From Mycteria americana (taxonomy: Eukaryota > Chordata > Aves > Ciconiiformes > Ciconiidae): a stretch of 64,000 bases of DNA. The notes beneath the pieces were generated by a model that was not told where the DNA came from, ran no database searches, and worked only from the letters and a program-made list of their open reading frames with translations. Location of the stretch: NCBI RefSeq assembly GCF_035582795.1, contig NC_134366.1, forward strand, positions 106,461,756 through 106,525,755, given 5' to 3'. Below, piece by piece: positions 11,354-23,600 of this stretch (positions are counted from its first letter, which is position 1; each line of letters starts with the position of its first letter). Both the position numbers and the translations under genes were made by a program.

Positions 11354-12493
11354 TGTGGTGGGTTGACCCTGGCTGGATGCCAGGTGCCCACCAAAGCTGC
11401 TCTGTCACTCCCTTCCTCTGGACAGGGGAGAGAAAATATAATGAAAGGCTCGTGGGTCGAGATAAGGACAGGGAGAGATCACTCAGCAATTACCATCACG
11501 GGCAAAACAGACTCGACTTGGGGAAAATTAATTTAATTTATTGCCAATCAAATCAGAACAGGATAATGAGAAATAAAAGCTAAATCTTCAAACACCTTCC
11601 CCTCACCCCTCCCTTCTTCCAGGGCTTAACTTTACTCCTGAATTCTCTACCTCCTCCCTCCCCAGCAGCACAGGGGACGGGGAATGGGGGTTGAGGTCAG
11701 TTCACCACACGTTGTCCCTGCCGCTCCTTCCTCCTCAGGGGAGGACTCCTCACAACCTTCCCCTGCTCCAGCGTGGGGTCCCTCCCACAGGAGACAGTCC
11801 TCCATGAGCTTCTCCAGCGTGGGTCCTTCCCACGGGCTGCAGTTCTCCACGAACCGCTCCAGCGTGGGTCCTTTTCATGGGGTGCAGTCCTTCAGGAACG
11901 GACTGCTCCAGCATGGGTGCCCCACACGGTCACAAGCCCTGCCAGCAAACCAGCTCCTGCGTGGGCTCCTCTCTCCGTGAGTCCACAGGTCCTGCCAGGA
12001 GCCTGCTCCAGCATGGGCTTCCCATGGGGTCACACCCTCCTTTCAGCGTCCACCTACTCCGGCGTGGGGTCCTCCATGGGCTGCAGGTGGATATCTGCTC
12101 CACCGTGGACCTCCATGGGCTGCAGGGGGACAGCCTGCCTCACCATGGCCTTCACCAGGGGCTGCAGGGGAATCTCTGCTCCGGCCCCTGGAGCACCTCC
12201 TCCCCCTCCTTCTTCACTGACCTTGGGGTCTGCAGAGTTGTTGCTCTCACATATTCTCACTGCTCTCAATGGCTGCAGTTGCTGTTGCTCAGGGCTTCCC
12301 CCCCCCTTCTTAAACATGCTATCCCAGAGGCCCTACCACTGTCGCTGATGGGCTCAGCCTTGGCTAGCGGCAGGTCTGTCTTGGAGCCGGCTGGCATTGG
12401 CTCTATCAGACACAGGGGAAGCTTCTAGCAACTTCTCACAGAAGCCACCCCTGTAGCCCCCCCACTACCAAAACCTTGTCAATTTTTAAGTGT
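11354..12493 (-). mobile_element. Long GC-rich solo LTR, avian ERVL-like
   Basis: A 1.1-kb element beginning TGTGGTGGGTTGACC on the plus strand and recognisable to about CTACCAAAACCTTGTCA (12480), with decayed sequence to 12493. A candidate 5-bp target duplication, AAGAC, lies at 11349-11353 and 12494-12498. The plus-strand start aligns with the start of the LTR at 7344 (TGTxGTGGxTTxACC, then GCTGCTCxxTCACTCCC, GGGGAGAGAA, CTCGTGGGTxGAGATA). I therefore read it as minus-oriented with its 3' end at 11354. The centre (about 11765-12190) is a degenerate tandem array of GCTCCAGCGTGGG-type units. Open frames of about 180-190 codons across it (11773-12428) result from GC-rich repetition and are not genes. 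No gag, pol or env is adjacent. Confidence 0.87.
11765..12190. repeat. Degenerate ~45-bp tandem array inside the LTR
   Basis: The core GCTCCAGCGTGGG, followed by a CCCACGGG-like word and GCTGCAG or GTCCT, recurs roughly every 35-60 bp, for example at 11766, 11811, 11855, 11906 and 12005. Spacing and sequence both vary. It lies in the part of the LTR that should be U3, where repeated elements can act as enhancers. Confidence 0.7.
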
Positions 12494-15400
12494 AAGACTG
12501 CAGAAAATCCAAATATATCACCTGTCTATAGTCAGGTAGGCAATTAAAAAAACACAAACAAACAAACAAACAAACCATGTCCCCAGTAAAAAAACCCAAA
12601 CTTGATAATACATATTACTTAGTCTAATTCCTCTGTGCAACATATTTAAGCAGATTCTTGAAACATGAAGTAGTCAGGCCAATTTCATTTAGTTTATTCA
12701 TGTGATCAATATTGTCACACTAAATATTATTGTATGAAATTAACTGTACTTACAAAGAGGTACCACAGTGCTATTGTGGCCATGAGAAGCAGCAAGCCCT
12801 GCTCTGGACGTTCTGACCAGGACTGGTAGCATGCTTGCCACAGGATATCTTCTCACACAGGTTTACACAGTTAATAATTTCTGCTGGTTGCTGTGAAGGA
12901 AAGGATGCAGAATCCTCACCCTGCCTCCACATCATTTTCTCTGCTTTACTGGAAAACTGATTAATACAGGGTTAGAGAGAGGAAGGCAGTCATATTCCAA
13001 CTGAATCCAAGGACTGTTATTTTACCTTGCCTTTACAATCGTGGCTTAGTGGCAGATACTTGCCTTAGCCTCCAGCCGTGCCTTTCTTAAGGTTCTGGGA
13101 ATACTCTGGCCTCCAGCAAGTTTGCAAGCTAGAAAACAGGACCCAAGACTGGCGCATACAGCAATCAATGTCTTATGCTATCAATATTCTTTGTTTAAGG
13201 GTAACGTAGGAGACAACGTGACAACAGTTCCAGTAGAGTCAGTCAGTCCAGAGATGGTAAAATATGACCACTGTGTCCCTAACATGAATTCCACAGGTAT
13301 CCACAGGACTGTGAGTCAAACTGTGCTGCACTTTGGTAAGGGCCAACTCTGCCCAGCTCTGCCAAGCAGAAAAGGCAAAGTGTAAAATGACATTGGCTAG
13401 ACAGAGCAGGTATCATTGCCTGGGAGGGCTTCTCTTTCTCATGTTGTCAACATAAGCTCTAAATTCAGTGATAAATAAAGTGTGAAGGAGAAAGCTGGAT
13501 ATCAAGCCTGAGGAAAGGCAACTTATAATGATTCCATATTAGCTGTTAAAAAACCTCATTCAAAACACAAGATCCAGGATTTTGCAGCAATGCAGAGTGT
13601 TTCAGGCCTCATAAAGACACATATTCAAGGTTTTAATTAGCACTGTGACAGTTTCGAAACTGCTGTCAATCAATCTTTGGTAAAAAAAACCCACTTGTCA
13701 AGTTTGCATGCCCAGGGAGAGTTAAATTGAAATTAAAGTGAATTTTAAAAGCTCGGAAATAATTAGGGCACCAGGAAAAAGAATCCAGAGAAAAAGAAAG
13801 CTGTGAGAGGAAAAGGATGTTACTAATTATGCTTTTTACTCTTTCTAATTAATCCTTATTCCAGTCCCAGCCCACCTTTAATAAAATTAATGAATGATTA
13901 TACAGGGAGTATTATACTGTTCAATATTTGGTTATGCAGATTTGCCACACCATGTGCACACATAAAAGCATGCTCAAATGACCAGGTATGTGCCCACTGG
14001 AAATGCAGCAGAACGGTCTACACTATACGAATGAGATTCCCAAACTCATATGTACAGTTTATTAGCATATTCACACAGCCCAGTTTCAAGCGCAAAAGCA
14101 AAGTTGTGTATTCCCTAAAGCCTGCTCAAGAAGATTACAGAGGATGTTCACATAGAACAAAAGGGTATCAGCATCAAACACTTCCATTCTCCAGTCGGTG
14201 CAGCTCCCATGCAAAAGCTGAAATCTGGGAGGACTGCAAACATTAGCTTGTGAAAGAGAATTGTGGGAAAGACCTAAAACTACTGTGAGACGGGCACCCA
14301 AAACAGTAAGCTAAGAGAGACTGCACAAAGCAAAAGCAACAAGGGAGTGAAACATGGAGGAAAACTTGACATTGTGTTCTGAACAGACAGCTGGGTGAAG
14401 GGAATACACCAGAAACCCTCACTGGAGAAGACAAGCGAGACTTTATTTCACTAAAGGAGAAATGATAATCATTGTCATAGCGCTGAAGCTACCACATTCA
14501 TATAAACATATATATGGGAGTGAGGGGATGTACACACATGGTTTATAGATAGAAACATATACAAAACATACAAAATGTCCTATATAAGTATATACAAAAC
14601 CCCCTTTATCTACAATGTCAATAAAGGGATGCAGTGTCATTTATCCTTTTTCAAGCAACCAGCTGTTCATGGTGCATACCTGAAATGTCTGTAATCCTTT
14701 AAGGCAAAGATCCTGATGCTATTGTCTTTGCAGAGAGGTCTAAGAAATAGAATGAAATTACATACCCAGTGAATAGGAAAGATATCTGTAACTGCTGTGG
14801 CTGTCCTGAAACATGCTTAATACCCTATGTCTGACCAACTGAGCAAAAGTGGCATCCTTCTGCAATGTTTTGTAAACCTGAAAATTAAGTGGCAAGTAAG
14901 ACAGGAGAAGGAAAACTCAGCTCCCAGCTAGCAAAGGAGTTCAGTTCCCACCCACCGTCCTACTTCAGAAGCCCTAGCTTTATCATTAAAGGAACACATG
15001 AGGCCGCTCCAAAGTGATAGTTCATAATCCTAATGTCAAAGAAAAAACCTTTGATAAGGGCAAGCTTTACCTTACGAGACCTTTTACTATAGACTCAGAG
15101 GAGCTGCTCTTGCATAGCTGCTCTGTGCATCCATGGGGTTCTACTTCTGGGAAAAAAATTGATGTACAGTATTCTGGAGAAGTCTGTGTGTACTGTGTTC
15201 TCTCATGGCCAAGCCCTCCACTGGGAAGGTAATATCCTTCCCAGCTCTTTCCCTTTCTTCTTCAAGAAAGCGACCAGAGTTCAGGCTTGCTTAAATGTGA
15301 ACCTAAATGCTAAATGATGTTGATATAAATAAGTCAGAGACACAGTCTCTTTCACTCCCTTCATATTTAAAATCTTACTGAGTACATGAAAATAAGTCCG

Positions 15401-18400
15401 GGACCTCTCCATAGCTCACTAATGCGTCTTAATAACTCTGCAGCTTATCCATAAGATGAATGGGCAAGCTGAATTGGCTCCCACATATTCACTCTTTTTT
15501 CTAAGTCAATTTTCTTATCCTTACTTTCTCTTTTATTTCCTAAGGTAGAGATGCTGGACCTTCAAGCAAGAGACAAAACTGAACAGTTCCCTGCAATGCT
15601 CCCACTGAAACTGTAACTGTATTTTATTTCACCTTCTATACAAGAAGGGTATCATTGCTTTTAACAGGCACCTAAGATATAAATAGCCAACATCTGCACT
15701 CTTTTTTCTTGAGGACCACATTGAAACAAGGTAACTGCACTAAAAATTTTATTTTACGAAAAAGCTGTTTTATTTCCAAAAAAGGCAAATGTTATTGGAA
15801 CATTTCTTGGCAGAGAAGTTCCACCTGCTTCAGAATGACTGCTGTTAAACATTTCTGCAAGAATATGGTTAGATGCATCAAAACACCTATGTTCAGTTTC
15901 ATAAACTGCTAATACTTCAAATTGCCAACATAAACAGCTTTCCATGACCCCTACCTGCCTTTATGCATGTACAGTTCTGCTGGCAAGTATATAGTATCTG
16001 AAAATGTATTGCAAACTGAAACAATACCAACTGCTTAACTTAGCTCTGTGCATTAAGGCTATATTTGCTGCTACTTCTAATACATGCCCTGCGAGAAGTA
16101 TGTTTTTAAAATATATCCTTTAGTGTCTACAGTTTTAACAGACGTGTCACTGCAAACAAGTACAGACAAATATTGTGACACTTGAGTTCTTCATTAGAAC
16201 AAATACTGGTCTATACAGTTTTTCTTTTGTGTATAGAGAGTAAAGCATCAGATAGCTTCAGAAAGTCGATTAAAAAGAGAGACAGTGCATCTTAATCACA
16301 GGGCTTTTCCTATCTATTTTTTCCAGTAGTTACTTAAAACCACTAACTTGAAATCAGTCACACGCTGTCTTCAGAAGTTCACTCAATCAAAGGGCCAAGC
16401 TCTGAGTAATCAAAGATCTTAAATCACTGGAGCTCCCAACATCAGCCACAGGAGGATTAAAAATCCAGTAGCCAGAACTCAATTCTTCGATCTAGCGAGC
16501 ACCAGCGCATTATGAGAAGTCCCTAAAGCCCTAGATCACAGCCCAGCCTTTGCCTACTGTGGAGCTAAGTGGAAACCGTCTTTAATTCCTTAGGAGATCC
16601 TATCTGGCCAGATGAAAATAGATATTGGCCTCTGTGTGTAGGATGATTAGAAGAATGGAAGAGGATTAAACAAGATGCAAGGGGAAAGGCTCAGAGTGGC
16701 TCATTTACATGGTATTACTGCTGACAGATAGGTGTTAACAGAACAGAGCAACCTAAAGGCAAAACTGTATCTGAATTAAAGCTGTATTTATTTACTCAAG
16801 TTATAAAGGGATTAAGTCCTGTTTATTTTACCACATCCAGCACTGTTTATCTGTTAAGCACTTTGATGCTTACTCAATTGTTCTGTGTCATGCATTGCAC
16901 AGCTGTTGGGGGATGTGTTTATCTTCATTTAAAACAGAAGCTTTTAAATGTTTCAAATATAAAATATAGATGCTAATGGCAAGTTAAACATTCATGGCTG
17001 TCTTCTTGTCTCCCAAAATGGAGACATTTTTAAAGCAGACAATGGGAAAAGTAAAAAGCACGTTTACAAGTACTTTGTAGATTGCTGACAGGAAGAACCA
17101 AGTACAGGAGAGTATGTTTCACACGTACACCTGTGAACACAAAGGCAGTGTCACTGAGACAAAATCATTGTATTCCTATTAATTTCTAATTATTCAAAAA
17201 GCTTTAATTAGGCAGAAAAGTGATTTAGCAAAAATTCCATCCAACCTAAATCATCAGTCTTTTTGGGAATCAGCGAGTTTTCTCAAAACATCTCAAAAAG
17301 TAGCTACCATTTTACTCTGAGTGAAGCCCTGTAACAGCTGCTCCCAGGTGACCCAGTTCTCAGAGGACTACAGAAACTTTCCCTGCTCTGCCAGCAACAC
17401 CAGAGAACCAGTTATTTGTAAGACACAGTCGCAGTGCTGCTTGACTGCTCTTATACCCTTAGCTGCCTCATTTACCATCCCAAGTTTGCACATGATCTTT
17501 ATTACCTTCCGGGAACTGAAAGGCTAACTGTACCACTCAGCTCACCCTTCTCTGCTTGTGCTCCAGCAGGCTTACTTTCCTTCTCCTCTCTTCTTCTCTT
17601 CCTGCTCATTGCAATAACGCTACTTCGCAAATGTTTGTGTTATAGCCCAAACCTAGCCAACCCATTTTGCATGAAGTATGGTGAGAGTGGTGAGACGAGA
17701 GGAGGGGATGAAGACAGACAGAGGTATAGAGTCTTTCAGAGTTTCATTTTTCAGTCCCATACAGAACTTCCAACCCTGAGTGCTGTTACAGGTTTGCCTA
17801 TGTTCATACTGTCCACAAGGAAATATTTAGGAAGCCATCAGGACTCACTTGAGTGCAATCACACTCTTGTTAATCCTGTCAGTAACATCAAGAGTTTTGT
17901 CTTCCGATGCTACATTTTCTGGTTCCAGCTGGGACAGAACTGATATGCTAAGAGGCTGTGGGAATGGGCTTCTACATGTTTCTTTTCAGCAGTGAAAAAA
18001 AGAGCAGGTAAAAGACAATGGAAAATAACTTCTGTCCCAAATTGTACAAGAAATGGTAACATGTTTCTGCAATCTGAACACTCAGCTCCCTGCAAAACCA
18101 CAGCTAATAAGACTTGCCATTGTACCCTAGACCCATTATAAGAGGCCCGTTCCAGATGAAATAGAGGCAAAGCTAAGTACTTGGTAGGAAAAGCTTCCAT
18201 GTATTGCCAGGAAAGGCTGTGCTTCTTTTGTTATTAAGGTGTCTCGCTCTTCTTTGTGGAAGGCTTATTAATTCATAGGAAGCTATCTGTGCCATGATGG
18301 CCAGTAAAATCTGTGCAAACACTTATGAAGCCAAGCCCCCTGCCTCAGAAAGGTTATCATTAAATGGGCAAGAAAAACAAACAAGCAAGCGAGCAAACAA

Positions 18401-20581
18401 ACGGAAAAATGGATTGAAGACATAAGTAATAGATTCAGTCCTGCCTTGAGAAAGCACCTGGGAACCTTCATGTCATGTAGGGCAAGTAACCCCCTGTACG
18501 TATAAGGGTCTAGCAGCACATGTGTAGCTGGATTCGTATCTCCATGTCCACCACAATGAGGTCCTCCTTCCAGTCACCTGAGCTGTCCCCAGCTCTCTCA
18601 ACATGCTCCTCAACCATCCCAAGCACTTTTTGCAGTAATGTTCTCGACCCTGCCTGCAGCTGAAGCATGACCTACTTACAGCTGATTTTGAAAGATAGTG
18701 TGACCCTGACATTGTTGAAGATTTTTTTCTCGGTAGTGCAGTTCCTTGTATTCTCCTACAAGATCAGATTCTGCCATTAATACTTTAGATGTGAATACTG
18801 GCCCTGTTACATCAGGTACACTATTATGCACAAAGGAAACAAGATTGAAGTAAACAAGATTTCCAGGCATTAAATAATAATAAAAGAACCCAGAGACTTT
18901 AACTAGCCTTTTTATAGAGCTTCAATGCCTCTTAAAATAAATAGGTCAGTGTTGATGGGAAGACTGGGCTCTGATTTTATCCTTCTGTATTTTCAGAATG
19001 CTTTCCAGCATCCAAGCACAATATGAAGAAAAACCACAGGCCTATCTGTTCATGCTTTTCTAGCTTTAGTATTGATATTAATGCCAACAAAATTAGTAAT
19101 TTGACAATTAGTTTTCCACTTACCTGAAAAGACATGAAAGGCAGAAAGAAAGTAGTTTAACTAGATTATAATGTGGCTGTGACAAGTCAGGTTCCTGTCA
19201 TGTTATAGCCTTCCAACTTTAACATTTTCATGTCTGCTTGGCAGGTTATTAAAATAAATGAGGGTGTGTTGGACTGCTGTTGCACTTTTCTCTAATGGGA
19301 GTTCAGGAATTTGCAAGCCGCTACCGTAAATTGACCGATCGTGAAGTCTGAAAGAATTTGGCTAAAGTGGACAATTAGGAGCATTTCTCCACAGCTGAGT
19401 GAAATATTCCTTGTTATTTTAATAATTCAGGCACAGGCTAATTTTCGGAGGCTGAGTTTGTCAAGATAATGTGCCTTGTGCTTGTCTGCTTGTCATTTTT
19501 AACTCAATCCCACATGTTACAGGTGCAGTCTAGCTTACAAAACAGGCAAATCACTCACAGTGGAATTTGCATATGGAATATAGATATATTGTACTAAGGA
19601 AAAACAGTCCAAGAAGTCAACAGATAGCTGTGATAGGAATGCACATGATGGTAAAAACTTTTGATGTTTGATAGCTGATGTATCCCTCTTTATGCTGATA
19701 TAATTAAAGGTGTTATTTGGCACTATGCATACACAAATATGTATAACGTAAAGCATCATGTAGATTTCTTTGTAAAGAGAAATGGTAAGGCCACAGGAAT
19801 CCCATGTGGCATGCAGATGTTCTGGGTAGACTCAGTTACCTTTTTCAACTTAAAACATCTCAATGTCAAAAAATGTGGAACATGCAGGGAATAGTTACTT
19901 CCTTCAACTGAGAGGATGAAGTCTCCTTTACAAAAGATGAAGCAGCTTCTATAGACATTATTATATCCAGCTTCTGAAGGCAAAGGCTACACTACTGAGC
20001 CAGAATTTTGAAACTGCCGATTCTCTGCCGTCTTCTATATCACTTATCATTTGCTTCTTCTCTGAGAGGCAGTGAGAATGGCATTCTCACCATCCATTTT
20101 TCTCTCATTTTCTCAAGCTGGATTTCTGACCTAGCCTGAATACATACAGAAGTGTGTGTTCAGGTCCAAACTGGTTGAGAAATTCTTTAACTTGCTACAA
20201 GCTTCCCCTGCAGATTTAAGACTTAGTGATAAGCCAGGAGAATTCATTCCAAGACAAAACAATTGCAAACTGTGGATGAAGCATTTCTAGGACAGCTTCT
20301 TGAAGGTCAGCTCAGACCTCTGAAATACCAGGAACTATATCATCCTAAGGAACATCTTCACACTGCAGCAACCTTGTGGAAGGCTCTGTGTACCTTCCCT
20401 GACATGCCTTGCTAGCTTCATAACCCCAGAAGCCCATTACGATGACCATCAGGGATGGACACCCAGGGAAGAAATGCTGTACTCATGAGAGTGCAGTTAG
20501 ATGTTTACACAGAGGATAAAGAATTCCAAATTACTTGTGAAGGATGAGCAATAGCTACCTCTTAGTCTTCTCCACCATGAG
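12494..20581. other. AT-rich unique sequence, no gene seen
   Basis: Eight kilobases with no convincing coding or RNA gene. The longest frame is 169 codons at 17434-17943 (plus), without homology I recognise and of a size expected by chance here. A (CAAA)5 run is at 12555-12574. Segments near 13720-13880 and 19230-19510 look compositionally like vertebrate conserved non-coding DNA and are listed as findings. Confidence 0.5.
12555..12574. repeat. (CAAA)5 simple repeat
   Basis: Five CAAA units just downstream of the long LTR, preceded by an A-rich run. Confidence 0.9.
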
Positions 20582-20690
20582 ATACACACATACACACACA
20601 TACAAATGTATGTATGTGTATATGTATCTGTTTATATAAGTATGTGTATATATGAATATATATTTGTATATATGCATTTATCTATTTTAA
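20582..20690. repeat. Compound (CA)/(TATG)/(TA) low-complexity tract
   Basis: ACACACATACACACA gives way to TATGTATGTGTATATG and then to TATATA-rich sequence with interruptions, to about 20690. The alternating purine-pyrimidine pattern is typical of unstable compound microsatellites. Confidence 0.9.
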
Positions 20691-23600
20691 GGTGTAGGCA
20701 AATTCAATTCATTATTGCCATTTCATCAACCAGATTTCTCCCTTGAGGTCAAGCAAAAGAGCTCTTTGCTAGAAGACAACACAACATACCACTTTGAGCT
20801 CACCAGTCAAGAGTCATAATGCCATCTGATCTCTGATGTTGCTATCACCCCTGTATATTCAAGTAGCAATGGAGCAATACCACCATCTCCTACAATGAAA
20901 CAAAACTGAAGGCAATTTTATTAACTGGGTTGAGAGATGGAGGATATGGATCCCCAATGGAAACAAAAAAGAGCCCATTAAAACTTGCAGGACCATGAAA
21001 GGTCTGGTGGAGAGAGAGTGCACTTACACTTAACGGTGATGTGGTATGAATGCTTGAAATAACACCACGAGAGCTGCTGTTCTCAGGCTATTCCTAGAGA
21101 TATTCTAAAACACCGAGAACAATCTGAATTCCAATATTTGCATGCAAACCAGGCTATCCATGTGTGAACATGAACATTTATCATATATTATTCATTTCTG
21201 ATTGCATTTTGAAAGTTTCAGTCATTCAGTCAGGGAGCAAACTCAGTCCTAGGCAGCTGAGGTGGCCACTCACTCAGCATGAGGAATGAACAGCACAGAG
21301 TGAACAGCTGAAGCAAACAGCTCAACAATTCACTCTCAAAGACTTTTCATATAAAATTGTCCATGTAACAAAGCATATCCATAAACAAGCAACTTGCACT
21401 CAGCAATTTGCAAACAGAATTCATGGAATGAATTACATGTTAGAAATTAGTCTGCACAGCTCTAATCTTCACACATGAGGAGAAAAAGTCTTTCTGTCAG
21501 ACCTAAGACATTGCTAAATAATGAAATAGTGGAGATGAGGATTTGAAGTCTATGCACACTACCACTTTCGAAGAATTTAACTTCAGGAGCTTCAGAAAGG
21601 GGACTGTGGCTGCTGCATCTGGACTTGAGGGAGGAAAAGGTCAACATATGAGCCTAAGACCATTCTCAAGGAACTTGCTATCTCTGCAAGGAAACAATGA
21701 GCAGTAAGGGTAGCCAGCAAAACTCATCTCTGGTCAAGCAGAGCATGAAGTGCCCAAAGATCAACACTGGAACAGAATCAACACAAATGTCAGACCTCCA
21801 GCTCAAGAGGTGCCTTCAACAGGCAATAAACCAAAGCTAACAAATCACAGTATTACTGAGACGGCAAAAGAAATGTCTACAGTCTCATCCCCGCAACTAT
21901 CATCCTATGGTACCTCAAGTTAAAAAATTAAAATCTTTCCTAGGAAAGGCAACAAAATGAGCAGAAGAAACCTGTAAGCTGGTGACTTCGTTCCTCCTGC
22001 AAAAGAACAATGTCTCAACATGTTCCTGATGCCTATTTATGCATTTGTTTCCCCTTCTCTCCAGCAGATTTTAGTAGAAAGTTTCTCTCCACTGTGTTCC
22101 CCAGCCCCCTGGTCCTCTCAGAGGAGAAAGGGGAAGAAAGGGACTGCATTCTCATTTATGTGTCAAGCTTATACTGATGTAAATATGATAGAGTTGTGCT
22201 GCTTTATATTATGTTGCAGGATCAAGAGGGATGACATCACTTCTGGGAGTTCAGATTCCATGCCTTTTTGGGACTAGACAACATGTAGCCAATTACTTCT
22301 GAAAATGATTGGAGGATCTTGTGTGCTTGTGGTTCAAAAACCACAGAAAAACTTTTTTTTTTTTTAAAGAAGTTACTTTTGTTAGACAGGCACTTGAATC
22401 CAATGTGTGTCAACAATACAAATTAAGTACACTGAATATGGAACTTAAAATGTAAGAACATTACACCTGACATTTTGAAGTTGTAACAACAGAAAACACG
22501 GTGTATGTTTGGTCCTCAAAATACATTTTAGTGGCCAAGGGGAAGAAAGGAATTGCCATTATCAGCAACAAATTGAGAGCAAAAGCTAGCCATAAACAGT
22601 TCTGCGATATTTAGAGTTAAGGAACATATTCAAAAATGCTAGTGTTTGCCTAATTGTTTATGTGTCTACCATTGAGCAAATCTGAATTCACACACACTTT
22701 GTCTCTTTCACACTAGAGGGAATATCTTAACACTTAGAGCTTTGCAGCCATTACCTTACAGAATGAGAGCACACTAGTGTGTATGAATGCAGATATTCCC
22801 CATATGTACGTGCAGATGTAATATTTTAATGCAGATGCATTGAAGGCCCTTTTATAAACTTAATCTTAAAATTAACTTAAAATCATCTTAATCTTAAAAA
22901 TACTTACATTAAAATATTTGTATGTAGAACTGATTTTGAAGCAGTATATGTAAATTCTTACGTGCTGTACTCTCAGTCTGGTTAATATCTGCAGTTCTCT
23001 TTTGCAGAAGCATACAATTGTTAATGCCTGCATTTTATTACAAAGATGTAGATTCAGAATCCTGAATTTTCTGATAGAACAACAGAGCAACTACATTTCT
23101 ATTATCATGCGTTCCTCCTTTTTTTATTCAGCATAATTACTAAACAATCCTATTGTCTGAATCATTTTTGCAGCTTCACCTGATATTTAATAAACAGAGA
23201 CTGAAACTGGTTGAAACTCTCTCCTAAATGAAAGAAGATACGACACCTCTTTTTAACAGGAAAACTGTAGTTCCCTCAAGGATTAATTTATGAGTATACA
23301 GTGAGACAAATATAAGTCAAAGCCCATTTAATTCTGCATTGTTACACATAATGAAGCCTGAAATATTTCAGAAAGAATAAGCATTTGACATTTATAGACA
23401 CATTTTCATATAAACCACATAGTGTGACTTACCTTGTATGTTTGTAACAGAAATGTTAAGGATAATTATCAGACAGGTTAAAGAAGTCTTGATATTTCTA
23501 ATCTCCTATAGAACTCCAACCTGCCAAGACACAAATGTGGACAAAAAGTATGATAAAAGCTTAATGACTTTTGTAAGTCATTATTTATTACTAAAATAAT

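Noticed and set aside
11773..12428. Two overlapping ~190-codon plus-strand frames
   Set aside because: They lie inside the GC-rich tandem array of the solo LTR and are opposite to its inferred sense. They are a composition artefact and not gag, pol or env.
17434..17943. 169-codon plus-strand open frame
   Set aside because: No recognisable domain, unremarkable hydrophobic composition, overlapping frames and no exon signals. A frame of this length is expected by chance in a 64-kb window.
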